Part shown: positions 1-6,008 of the stretch, piece by piece
How positions within the stretch are numbered: the stretch's first letter is position 1
How the letters are laid out: each line of letters opens with the position of its first letter
DNA from: Desulfobacteraceae bacterium
GTDB taxonomy: Bacteria > Desulfobacterota > Desulfobacteria > Desulfobacterales > SURF-7
Direction of reading: 5' to 3'
NCBI GenBank assembly: GCA_030619585.1
Contig: JAUXBD010000050.1
Location: 1-7,772, forward strand
Length of the DNA: 7,772 bases
Program-made: the position numbers and the translations under genes
The notes under the pieces: generated by a model
What the model was told of the DNA's origin: nothing
Seen by the model: only the letters and a program-made list of their open reading frames with translations
Database searches by the model: none

Positions 1-7
1 ATCCTTT

Positions 8-34
8 AATCCCTAAATTCTTCAATCCCTAAAT
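8..34. repeat. Two copies of an 11-bp direct repeat at the window edge
   Basis: AATCCCTAAAT occurs at 8-18 and 24-34, a 16-nt period, just downstream of the cooC stop codon. It could be the edge of a longer short-period array continuing outside the window, or chance in an AT-rich spacer. No function can be assigned. Confidence 0.35.
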
Positions 35-38
35 CTCT

Positions 39-788
39 CTAAGCAATAATTCTGCTAAAAATCTCAAAAGCAGCTTGAATTGCCCCATTATCCTCAGGCA
101 TTTCCATGGTGGGGCGCCCGTTTAGATCAAACTCATATAAAACATCATCCTCCGGTATGGTCCCGGCAAGCTCAATCCCCTCTTTTTCAACCATTTGCAA
201 AACAGTATCAGAAGGCTGCTCTTTCACCTGGTTTATTATAAGATAACTTTTCTCCACACCTATATTCAGATCCCTGGCAAGCTGGTTTATTCTGAAAGCA
301 GCTTGAAGCCCACGCCTGGAAGTGTCCGATACAGCGAGGAGCATATCAACATCTCTTGTTGTTAACCGGCTGATATGCTCCATCCCAGCTTCATTATCCA
401 TTACCACATAAGGGTAATTACCTGTGAGACGTTCCAGAAAACCTGTAAGAAGAGTGTTTGCTGCACAGTAACATCCTGATCCCTCAGGTTGTCCCATAAC
501 AATAAGATCATATCCCCCTGCTTCCACAATGGCCTGCTCCAACTTCATGGACATAAACACATCCTTGGTCATTCCTCCGGGAACAACCCCTTTTTTCATC
601 TCCTCTCTTGCATTGCCCAGTGTATCAGTAACTTCAAGTCCAAGCACTTCGTTGAGGTTCGGGTTACTGTCTGCATCAACCGCAAGTACAGGTGTTTTCC
701 CCTTTGCTTCTAAATATTTTATCAACATGCCGGCAATAGTAGTCTTTCCGGTACCACCTTTACCTGCAAGCGCAATTGAAAACGGCAT
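39..788 (-). CDS. cooC: CooC-type ATPase, nickel insertion for carbon monoxide dehydrogenase
   Basis: 249-aa cytoplasmic P-loop ATPase of the MinD/CooC (SIMIBI) group. Seen: deviant Walker A GKGGTGKTT at residues 9-17 with signature Lys10 and catalytic-loop Lys15; VDADSN at 37-42; GQPEGSGCYC at 99-108, whose Cys106-x-Cys108 pair is the CooC hallmark, known in the family to bind metal at the dimer interface; and MDNEAGMEHISR at 130-141, the Walker B/switch region. The family uses ATP-driven dimerisation to help load nickel into the C-cluster of CO dehydrogenase (CooS or the CODH/ACS complex). Start chosen at 788, not 824, because an AAGGAGA Shine-Dalgarno sits about 6 nt upstream and the N-terminus MPFSIALAGKGG matches family starts. 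The length is normal. No CODH subunit is in the window; it may lie beyond the left edge. A close relative such as AcsF cannot be excluded. Confidence 0.9.
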   Translation of the reverse strand: MPFSIALAGKGGTGKTTIAGMLIKYLEAKGKTPVLAVDADSNPNLNEVLGLEVTDTLGNAREEMKKGVVPGGMTKDVFMSMKLEQAIVEAGGYDLIVMGQPEGSGCYCAANTLLTGFLERLTGNYPYVVMDNEAGMEHISRLTTRDVDMLLAVSDTSRRGLQAAFRINQLARDLNIGVEKSYLIINQVKEQPSDTVLQMVEKEGIELAGTIPEDDVLYEFDLNGRPTMEMPEDNGAIQAAFEIFSRIIA

Positions 789-954
789 ATCTTCTCCTTT
801 TTTAAGTTGTCGGTGTTTCACCATATCTGATCTAAATCTAAGTCAACAGATCGATACAGTCAAGCTACTTTAAACTTCAAACCCCTTGCATTAGATCAAA
901 AGCTATGATAATCATGCATTTAAACAAACACTTAATGAAATAGGAGACGCAAAC

Positions 955-1269
955 ATGGCAATCGATATCATTAAAAAAGCCCTTCTTACCGGAATAGGAC
1001 TTGCTCTTCGGACAAAAGATGAGCTCGAAGACCTTGCCAAAGATTATATCAATCAAGGAGATTTGTCTGAAAATGAAGGAAAAAAGTTTTTAGACGATCT
1101 TACGAAAAGGTATGATGATGCAAAGGAAAAACTGGAGGAAAAGATAGAAACCAGCGTGAAAAAAATCCTGGATAAAGCAGATATCGCTACAAAAGAGGAA
1201 GTAAACGAGCTTAAAAGCGAAATTACCCTTTTAAAGGATAGCATTAAAAAGTCAGACGAATCAGAGTAG
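955..1269 (+). CDS. Phasin-like small helical protein
   Basis: 104-aa, highly charged, helix-only protein. An AGGAGA ribosome site at 942-947, 7 nt before the ATG, fixes the start. Residues 1-30 form an amphipathic segment (IIKKALLTGIGLALRTKDEL), and about 40-100 are a Lys/Glu-rich coiled coil ending in an acidic tail. This is the architecture of the short phasin-superfamily (PhaF/PhaI-like) proteins, which coat polyhydroxyalkanoate granules or act as small helical scaffolds. No PHA synthase is visible, so granule binding is unproven. It lies 111 nt upstream of the ABC1/UbiB kinase on the same strand. From memory, this small-protein/kinase pairing recurs in Desulfobacterota-type genomes, which would suggest a shared role at a membrane or lipid surface. 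Confidence 0.65.
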   Translation: MAIDIIKKALLTGIGLALRTKDELEDLAKDYINQGDLSENEGKKFLDDLTKRYDDAKEKLEEKIETSVKKILDKADIATKEEVNELKSEITLLKDSIKKSDESE

Positions 1270-1380
1270 ACACATATTCAATAAATTTCACAGAATTTTT
1301 TATTATAAAGTTACAGCACGAAGCTTTGTGGACTAAACAGTGTTTTTTTAAACTTCAGAATGTAGTTTACATATATTAAA

Positions 1381-3078
1381 ATGTTTAGCATACAAAAAAT
1401 AGGTGTCCTGGGAAGAACCTACCGCCACCTTACCCGATATCGTCAAATAATAGGTATTCTCTTCAAGTACGGGCTGGGCAATCTTGTGGAGAGACTGAGA
1501 AGTGACCCGCATATTGAAGGAATGCTCAAGATGGTTTCCAGCAAGCGCTGGGAACGGATTGAAAAGCTTACGCCTGCTCAAAGAACAAGAATGGCCTGTG
1601 AAGAGCTGGGGCCCACCTTCATAAAATTTGCACAAATAATTTCAACTCACCCCGGTTTCATGCCCGTTGAATTCATACACGAACTTTCAAAACTGCAAGA
1701 CCATGCCCTCCCCTTCCCTTACGAAGAGGTAAAAAAAAGCATTGAGAATGAATTAAAAGCCCCTTGTGAAGAACTATTTGAATACATTGATGAGACGCCG
1801 ATAGCTTCGGCATCAATCGGCCAGGTGCATAGAGCCCGGATTAAAGGAGAGGGCGAAGTTGCGGTAAAGATCAAAAGGCCAGGCATAAAAAAAATCATAG
1901 AGGTTGATCTGGAGATCATGCTCCACATATCTACCTTAATGGAGCGCCACATAGAAGAGATCGCTATTCTTCGACCTGTTAAAATGGTTGAGGAGTTCGC
2001 CAGAACAATTGAAAAGGAGATCGATTATACAATTGAAGCCACTAATATGGAGCGCTTTTCCAGGCAGTACATGAACGACCCTGATGTATATATTCCAAAA
2101 GTTTTTCGTGATTTGTCAACATCATGTATCATAACAATGGAGTATATTGACGGCATAAAGGTATCTGATTGCAAAAAGCTGGACTCTGCCGGACTTGACA
2201 GAAAAATTATCACATCCCGGGGAGCTAATCTTATTTTAAAGATGATTTTCGACAAAGGCTTTTTTCATGCCGACCCCCACCCTGGAAATATTTTTGTTCT
2301 TCCTGAAAATACCATATGCCTTGTGGACTATGGTATGGTCGGCTCTGTTGACCGTATCACCAGGGAAATATTTATAGATCTTATCGAAAGTATAGTAACC
2401 CATAACACAAAACTGGCTACGAAAGTGCTGCTTAAACTGACCACTTACGATGAGGAACCTGACATACGTTCCCTTGAAAAGGGAATAGGCGACTTCATGG
2501 GGCAGCATCTTTATAAACCACTGAAGGACATTGAGATCGGAAAACTTTTACAGGAGCTTATAGGAATTGCCTTTCGTTTCAGGCTAAGACTCCATCCTGA
2601 TATATTTCTTATGATCAAAGCTCTTGGTACCGTTGAAGCCATAGCATGCCGGCTAGACCCTGATTTTGACCTTATAGCCGCAGCCACACCGTTTATAACC
2701 CGGATAAAGGTCAACAGGTTCCATCCGAAAAGGATTGCAAACGATATTGTTGAAATTGCCGTAGACTATCGTCAATTTATGCAACAGTTCCCCCTGGACA
2801 TGCTCAAAATTGCAGAACTTATTAAACAACAAAAAATCTCTCTCAAGATTGAGCACAAAGGCCTTGACCGTGTGCTGTCAACATTGGATCAGATTAGCAA
2901 CCGGATATCATTTTCGATTATCATTGCAGCCCTTCTCATAGGCTCGGCCCTTATCGTCATATCCAATATTCCGCCACTTTTTTACGGAATCTCCCTGATA
3001 GGTATTTTGGGATTTTTCATGGCGGCTGTGATGGGAATATGGCTAATGGTTGCAATACTGATGAAAGGAAGGTTGTGA
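1381..3078 (+). CDS. ubiB: ABC1/UbiB (AarF/ADCK) atypical kinase, membrane-anchored
   Basis: 565 aa, full length for bacterial UbiB. Family marks in order: KxGQ-type motif GPTFIKFAQ at 77-85 (here KFAQ, Gly replaced by Ala84); Ala-rich nucleotide loop IASASIGQVHRA at 141-152; catalytic Lys163 in AVKIKRP; ExD motif E213-I-D215; catalytic loop HADPHPGN at 296-303; metal-binding DYG at 316-318; two C-terminal membrane helices at about 511-530 and 536-560. The family is an unorthodox ATPase/kinase that supports ubiquinone (or other isoprenoid quinone) biosynthesis, probably by extracting lipid precursors from the membrane. The ATG lacks a clear Shine-Dalgarno, but MFSIQKIGVLGRTYRHL fits family N-termini. 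The gene is convergent with the SRPBCC gene, stop codons 20 nt apart. No other quinone gene is present, so the substrate pathway is inferred. Confidence 0.93.
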   Translation: MFSIQKIGVLGRTYRHLTRYRQIIGILFKYGLGNLVERLRSDPHIEGMLKMVSSKRWERIEKLTPAQRTRMACEELGPTFIKFAQIISTHPGFMPVEFIHELSKLQDHALPFPYEEVKKSIENELKAPCEELFEYIDETPIASASIGQVHRARIKGEGEVAVKIKRPGIKKIIEVDLEIMLHISTLMERHIEEIAILRPVKMVEEFARTIEKEIDYTIEATNMERFSRQYMNDPDVYIPKVFRDLSTSCIITMEYIDGIKVSDCKKLDSAGLDRKIITSRGANLILKMIFDKGFFHADPHPGNIFVLPENTICLVDYGMVGSVDRITREIFIDLIESIVTHNTKLATKVLLKLTTYDEEPDIRSLEKGIGDFMGQHLYKPLKDIEIGKLLQELIGIAFRFRLRLHPDIFLMIKALGTVEAIACRLDPDFDLIAAATPFITRIKVNRFHPKRIANDIVEIAVDYRQFMQQFPLDMLKIAELIKQQKISLKIEHKGLDRVLSTLDQISNRISFSIIIAALLIGSALIVISNIPPLFYGISLIGILGFFMAAVMGIWLMVAILMKGRL

Positions 3079-3098
3079 AGTTACTTTTGAGTGAGCCT

Positions 3099-3593
3099 TC
3101 AACTTTTTGTTTTAAGTTTTTTTAGGATTCTCGGAGTTACAGGTTCGTCAGTCTCATAGAAGTGTTTCATGCTTATTCCGATATCCCGAACAATATTTTC
3201 TACAATCTTTCCTAAGAATAATCTGTTAAGCAACCTGCCAAAGGCTCCCATCTGCATATTATACATTAATCCAATGTTGAATTTTGTTCTTCTGCCATCC
3301 TCTTCTATTGAATATCGAAAACCGGCTTCCTTAAAGGGTGCCGGCGGCCCTCCATTGCCCTTATGCAGTTTTAAGACGAATCCATAGCCATCATTCCATT
3401 GGACTATGGTTTCGTCCATTTTTTTTGGGTATACACGCCTTGATGCCCCTACCCCCACTCTTTTATCTGTTGTAATTTCAACTTTCGTCACACCCGGCAC
3501 ATAGTTTGGCGCCAATGTGAAATCACCCAGTTTTTCCCAGGCTTTTTCCCGTGGCATATCAAGATAAAAGGTATAAGCAGCTTCGTTGTCCAT
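3099..3593 (-). CDS. SRPBCC / START-like lipid-binding-fold protein
   Basis: 164-aa protein resembling the SRPBCC superfamily (polyketide cyclase/dehydrase and lipid-transport fold): N-terminal strand followed by PREKAWEKLGDFTLAPNYVPGV (helix and loop, about residues 10-31), a run of beta strands through residue 110, then a long C-terminal helix (FLGKIVENIVRDIGISMKHF). Such proteins hold a hydrophobic ligand in a helix-gripped cavity; the ligand here is unknown. No signal peptide or membrane segment is seen, so it is probably cytoplasmic. The ATG at 3593 is preferred over an upstream in-frame ATG at 3665 because the latter adds about 24 residues unlike the fold and overlaps the preceding gene. 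The start lies 4 nt after the lipoprotein stop, with GGGGG inside that gene as the likely ribosome site, so the two are probably translationally coupled. Confidence 0.8.
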   Translation of the reverse strand: MDNEAAYTFYLDMPREKAWEKLGDFTLAPNYVPGVTKVEITTDKRVGVGASRRVYPKKMDETIVQWNDGYGFVLKLHKGNGGPPAPFKEAGFRYSIEEDGRRTKFNIGLMYNMQMGAFGRLLNRLFLGKIVENIVRDIGISMKHFYETDEPVTPRILKKLKTKS

Positions 3594-3597
3594 TAAA

Positions 3598-4638
3598 TTA
3601 CATACCCCCGATATCAGACCATGATGATGTTTCAGTATGTTCAAAAACACCGTCACCATCCGCATCTACTTCTATCTGACAGGTCTCAGAAGAAAGTGCG
3701 GTAAGCCTGGCCATGGAACTTCCGCCTGCAGCCCCTTCAGCACCTTCCATTATCATAATGCCTGAGCCAGGCCATTCATTAGAGTATTCATAGACAAATG
3801 GCTCAGCAGTTTCCACATGGACATAGCCGTAATCAGGGTCATAATACATACCGGTAAACTCTTGTTGAACATTATTGTACGTTGCTGTCTCTGTAATTTG
3901 GTAGTCATTAATCCAGTAAGTTTTATTTATATTATTGTCTTTTATCACCATATCCACATTCATGTTGGATGTACTGCCGTTCTCAGTAATTGTAATCTCT
4001 CCTGACATGGTCTCAGATTCATTGGTGATAGAATCAGTACCTGTCACATTATTGAATATCATCGTAAAACTTTCAAACTCTAGTGAGGACGGGGATACTG
4101 GCAGATCAAGGCTCCCAAAATAGCTAACAGACCCGTTCAAAGTCAAGCCATCGTTGCAGAAAGAGGAATAATTCATAGTGCCTGACATCTCTCCGCTGAC
4201 ATCATCTATACTAATAGTTATACTGTAGCTGCCGCCACAATTGCCGTAAACTGTATCCGAATTACTGTGGATAGCTGCCGACACAGAGTCTTTAGAAGAT
4301 GTCATATCTTTCTGGTAGATGGTCTCTCCCACTATCAGCGCCATTTTAAGGGTAGCAGGTATACTTTTATAACTTGTTTTATCAAGCTGGACAATATCCA
4401 TCATTTCTGTGGCGCTTCCCGGAAATGTATCATGCAATAATTGATCTGCATTATTTTCATCGATGGCTATAGGTGTGCTTATACCCGAATATGACAAAGG
4501 TGCAGACTCTCCTGAAGAACCACCGCTGCTGCTACACCCTATGCAGATTAGGGACAATAACACCAATAACAAAAATAAAGCTGCCTTATATGAATTAATG
4601 ATATTTTGCCCCCCTGCCTCTTTTCTTATTTCCATCAT
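3598..4638 (-). CDS. Beta-rich lipoprotein with Ca-binding-type loop
   Basis: 346-aa exported lipoprotein of unknown function. A signal peptide spans 1-34 with hydrophobic core ALFLLLVLLSLICIG; the lipobox is C-I-G-Cys35, with Cys instead of Leu at -3 (slightly unusual). Ser at +2 predicts outer-membrane sorting in a Gram-negative cell. A Ser/Gly-rich linker follows, then alternating polar/hydrophobic strands (about 110-300), which look like a beta sandwich or barrel plug. The C-terminus has DADGDG at 325-330, a DxDxDG loop as in EF-hand or dockerin-like Ca2+ sites, and two isolated cysteines (within YGNCGG and SSFCNDG) that may pair. A GGGAGG ribosome site 6 nt before the ATG supports the start. 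It is the first gene of a two-gene unit with the SRPBCC protein. No enzyme motif is recognised. Confidence 0.85.
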   Translation of the reverse strand: MMEIRKEAGGQNIINSYKAALFLLLVLLSLICIGCSSSGGSSGESAPLSYSGISTPIAIDENNADQLLHDTFPGSATEMMDIVQLDKTSYKSIPATLKMALIVGETIYQKDMTSSKDSVSAAIHSNSDTVYGNCGGSYSITISIDDVSGEMSGTMNYSSFCNDGLTLNGSVSYFGSLDLPVSPSSLEFESFTMIFNNVTGTDSITNESETMSGEITITENGSTSNMNVDMVIKDNNINKTYWINDYQITETATYNNVQQEFTGMYYDPDYGYVHVETAEPFVYEYSNEWPGSGIMIMEGAEGAAGGSSMARLTALSSETCQIEVDADGDGVFEHTETSSWSDIGGM

Positions 4639-4643
4639 GTTTT

Positions 4644-4712
4644 GCCTCCCGTTCTAAGTAAAGAATCCACGCCCAAAGGACGTGGCTTTATTTACGCCCC
4701 CCATAGGGAGGC
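4644..4712 (-). promoter_or_regulatory. Possible Shine-Dalgarno-sequestering leader of the lipoprotein gene
   Basis: Read on the minus strand, GCCTCCC (4712-4706) is perfectly complementary to GGGAGGC (4650-4644), which contains the ribosome site of the lipoprotein gene. GCCTCCC can instead pair locally with GGGGGGC (4702-4696; one mismatch, 3-nt loop), freeing the ribosome site. The transposon-end hairpin 4667-4685 sits between. The complementarity is seen; regulation is inference. Confidence 0.4.
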
Positions 4713-4945
4713 TGAGTTCTAATAACATTCAATGCAATATAAGTTGTTTCCACTCTTCGAAATACTATTTAAATCTAAGCTTTAGTTGGCCTTCATTACG
4801 TTCTTTCTTCTATAGATATTTAACATAATTTCGTATCTGCGCGGCGCCTAAACCAACTGTATCAACGCAATTACCTGGTACCCAAATGTGAGAGATCTTC
4901 AGGAAAAGCCCTCAGCCTCTGACCACGTTCATAGAACGTGAATTT
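4655..4945 (-). mobile_element. IS200/IS605-family fossil, internally deleted
   Basis: A roughly 290-bp remnant with two subterminal hairpins of related sequence, as at the ends of HUH-type Y1 elements. The right-end hairpin (4667-4685) has outer stem CCACG/CGTGG; the left-end hairpin (4924-4940) is a perfect 7-bp stem CACGTTC/GAACGTG with loop ATA. Between them, on the minus strand, is the C-terminal tail of TnpA running toward the right end, the usual IS200 layout. The N-terminal two thirds of tnpA, including the HUH motif, are missing, so the element is not autonomous; it could only move, MITE-like, with a transposase supplied in trans. Exact termini were not determined; GTAAAG near 4658 resembles a cleavage-site context. 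Confidence 0.65.
4765..4911 (-). pseudogene. tnpA: C-terminal remnant of IS200/IS605 transposase TnpA
   Basis: Reading 4911 to 4765 on the minus strand gives about 48 codons: FLKISHIWVPGNCVDTVG, then LGAAQIRNYVKYL, a TAG stop (4812-4810), then KKERNEGQLKLRFK and a terminal TAG. This matches the end of Y1 transposases: the W-x-PG-x-C-VDTVG strand, the helix bearing the catalytic tyrosine (Tyr in RNYVKY), and the Gln/Leu/Lys-rich tail. The HUH histidines and everything before them are gone, the open frame is closed upstream by TGA (4914-4912), and a stop falls just after the catalytic helix. It is clearly non-functional. Confidence 0.75.
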
Positions 4946-5251
4946 CAAAGTTGAATTAAATGGTTTAAAAACAGAAACCGATTATTGGTCTCCAGACTAT
5001 ATATACAAGATTTAATTGTGTGTCAACATAGTAGAAATCATTTATTTTCTTACTCTTTGACTTGACTATTTACTATTTTTTTTAGCACACTTGTTTTGTT
5101 CATATAACAGGTCTGCCCGAAAGATACCTACACATTCCAATAGTGAATTCTGTAATATAGTCCTATACAATTTTCCCCTTAATATATAACAAGTTACCAT
5201 TTTATAATTTACTGTTGACTTCCCCTTCCAATTATACTAAATAGAAAAAGT

Positions 5252-5257
5252 TATAAT
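5252..5257 (+). promoter_or_regulatory. Candidate -10 box of the riboswitch transcript
   Basis: A perfect TATAAT, about 90 nt before the first aptamer and in the right orientation. The sequence 17 nt upstream (CAATTA) is a poor -35 box, and the nearest TTGACT (5215-5220) is 31 nt away, too far to partner it. Assignment is tentative. Confidence 0.3.
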
Positions 5258-5277
5258 ATGTCATACTATCTAAACAT

Positions 5278-5314
5278 TTGTTTTCGCATGACTTGTTCAT
5301 GCAAGTAAAAACAA
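5278..5314 (+). promoter_or_regulatory. Leader hairpin upstream of riboswitch 1
   Basis: Outer stem TTGTTTT (5278-5284) with AAAACAA (5308-5314) and inner stem GCATGA (5286-5291) with TCATGC (5297-5302) form a two-part hairpin about 30 nt before the aptamer. There is no trailing U-run, so it is not an obvious terminator; it could protect the 5' end of the RNA or be an operator palindrome. Confidence 0.4.
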
Positions 5315-5344
5315 GTTCCAAAGTACCACATTTAAAAGATCATA

Positions 5345-5412
5345 GACAAAGCCAAACATGAAAAAATCAGGGACAGAAAGCCACGGGTCTTGCTAAAGAC
5401 AGCTTAATTGCC
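5345..5412 (+). promoter_or_regulatory. c-di-GMP-I (GEMM) riboswitch aptamer 1, diverged
   Basis: Contains the GEMM hallmarks GACAAAGCCAAAC, GAAAGCCACGGGTCT and terminal TTGCC in the right order and spacing (68 nt), matching aptamer 2 over long stretches. GEMM aptamers bind cyclic di-GMP between two side-by-side helices. Departures from consensus: the first hairpin loop is a run of A instead of a GNRA tetraloop, which would weaken the tertiary docking, and the 3' strand reads GACAGCTTAATTGCC instead of GATAGCCGGGTTGCC, losing several pairs of the second helix. The two terminal C residues, including the one that contacts the ligand in solved structures, remain. It sits 44 nt upstream of the GTG start of the 70-aa protein. 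It may be decayed, or retuned with the alternative stem at 5403-5428. Confidence 0.72.
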
Positions 5413-5428
5413 AGTCATTAAAATTAAG
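5403..5428 (+). promoter_or_regulatory. Alternative stem overlapping the 3' end of aptamer 1
   Basis: CTTAATT (5403-5409), exactly the stretch by which aptamer 1 departs from the GEMM consensus, is a perfect complement of AATTAAG (5422-5428), with a 12-nt loop holding the terminal GCC. Forming it would break the aptamer, so it is a candidate anti-aptamer stem. No U-tract follows, so any control would be translational rather than by termination. Confidence 0.4.
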
Positions 5429-5456
5429 ACGTTATTATCAACCATAGGAGGTAGCC

Positions 5457-5669
5457 GTGCGTGATAATAATCATCAAGACAAAGTTATCGCCCTAATCTC
5501 AAAAGCGCTTAACGGTGTGCAGGACGAGCCGTTAACCAAAGAGGGGCGGGAGTTAGTCAATTATGCTGCTTCGTGTGCACAAGAGCTTTGTTTTTATTCT
5601 GAACAGGATAAACTATATGAATCGCGATGTAGAAGACTTCCACCGGCAAACAGTACAGATGAACGGTGA
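5457..5669 (+). CDS. Small protein of unknown function downstream of riboswitch 1
   Basis: 70 aa, GTG start with a strong AGGAGGT ribosome site (5446-5452) ending 4 nt before it. No signal peptide or membrane segment. Residues 6-20 (HQDKVIALISKALNG) and 28-56 (about KEGRELVNYAASCAQELCFYSEQDKL) look like two amphipathic helices; Cys40, Cys45 and Cys58 are present, and the basic, Pro-containing tail is probably disordered. I do not recognise the family. The gene lies between two c-di-GMP aptamers: its leader carries the first, and its stop is 11 nt before the second. It may be a small c-di-GMP-regulated cytoplasmic protein. The strong ribosome site argues that it is translated; coding capacity is otherwise modest evidence. 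Confidence 0.6.
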   Translation: MRDNNHQDKVIALISKALNGVQDEPLTKEGRELVNYAASCAQELCFYSEQDKLYESRCRRLPPANSTDER

Positions 5670-5680
5670 GGAACCAGAAA

Positions 5681-5747
5681 GACAAAGCCAAACCTGATGT
5701 AAATCTGGTACGGAAAGCCACGGGTCTCGTAAGATAGCCGGGTTGCC
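5681..5747 (+). promoter_or_regulatory. c-di-GMP-I (GEMM) riboswitch aptamer 2, near consensus, interrupted at its 3' edge by an intron
   Basis: 67-nt core in canonical order: GACAAAGCCAAACC; a first hairpin with a GTAA (GNRA) tetraloop and a stem CC-x-GAT/ATC-x-GG; linker GGAAAGCC carrying the intercalating-A position; ACGGGTCT paired with AGATAGCC; and terminal GGGTTGCC. Ungapped alignment keeps G at 5687, which I equate (from memory) with G20 of the Vibrio Vc2 aptamer, and CC at 5746-5747 with C92/C93; G20 would favour c-di-GMP over cGAMP. The base immediately after the last conserved C is the first base of a group II intron, so the basal helix has no native 3' strand until splicing. The downstream target gene is the exported Cys-rich protein at 7127. 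Confidence 0.9.
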
Positions 5748-5958
5748 GTGTGCCATGAGTGCATGCAGTGTGGTTTAAGCATGCACGTAACTGTGTGAAA
5801 GTGAGGGCGGGTCCCTCGAAGTCGGCTTGCAGGAGCAGGCTTCAAACCACCTCAAGCTGCATTGGTAAAGAGCCATTGTGGTGAGCGTTGAGGAAAAGGT
5901 TCCGCAAGAAGGAATCAGGTATGACTCAGGAAGACGAGCGCAAGCGAACTATTGATGA

Positions 5959-6008
5959 GGTGTCGAAAGGCTATGATTGACATCAAAACCGGGGCTCGGC
6001 AACTGCTT
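5959..6008 (+). other. Outer intron exon-binding loops EBS2 and EBS1
   Basis: EBS2: GGCTAT (5969-5974) lies in a 14-nt loop closed by GGTGTC/GACATC (5959-5964/5979-5984) and is the exact complement of ATAGCC (5734-5739) in the aptamer. EBS1: GGCAAC (5998-6003) lies in a loop closed by GGGC/GCTT (5992-5995/6005-6008) and is the exact complement of GTTGCC (5742-5747), the last six exon bases; a U-G wobble extends it to seven. Position, order and loop presentation fit group IIB introns. Confidence 0.8.

Larger units (their letters stand above)
4946..5344. other. AT-rich intergenic region, no gene seen
   Basis: About 400 nt between the IS200-like fossil and the first riboswitch. All six frames are broken into short pieces and no coding segment is recognisable. 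It contains two overlapping TTGACT hexamers at 5057-5067, another at 5215-5220, a consensus TATAAT at 5252-5257 and a strong hairpin at 5278-5314. It is best read as the promoter and leader region of the riboswitch transcript. Confidence 0.5.

Noticed and set aside
886..912. Promoter for the phasin-like gene (TTGCAT with GATAAT or TATGAT)
   Set aside because: Spacers of 15 or 12 nt are too short and the boxes are weak.
1311..1349. Possible terminator between the phasin-like gene and ubiB (CACGA/TTGTG hairpin and a T-run)
   Set aside because: The stem is short with a G-U pair, and the T-run starts more than 10 nt after it; not a convincing intrinsic terminator.
3068..3125. Bidirectional terminator between ubiB and the SRPBCC gene (GAAGG/CCTTC before TTTTTGTTTT)
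   Set aside because: Only 5 bp with a large loop, and partly inside coding sequence; termination may occur here but I cannot support a specific structure.
3169..3387. 72-codon plus-strand frame
   Set aside because: It is the antisense shadow of the SRPBCC gene.
4655..4945. TnpB/omega-RNA locus at the IS200/IS605 fossil
   Set aside because: The right-end hairpin recalls omega-RNA 3' ends, but no tnpB remnant (RuvC or zinc motifs) is readable anywhere near it.
5215..5240. TTGACT with TATACT or TACTAA as a promoter for riboswitch 1
   Set aside because: The spacer is 12-14 nt, well below the 16-18 nt needed for a sigma-70 promoter.
5345..5747. 3',3'-cGAMP-selective (GEMM-Ib) identity for the aptamers
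   Set aside because: Ungapped alignment leaves G at the position I equate with G20, where the cGAMP-selective class has A; the alignment is by eye, so c-di-GMP is preferred but not proven.
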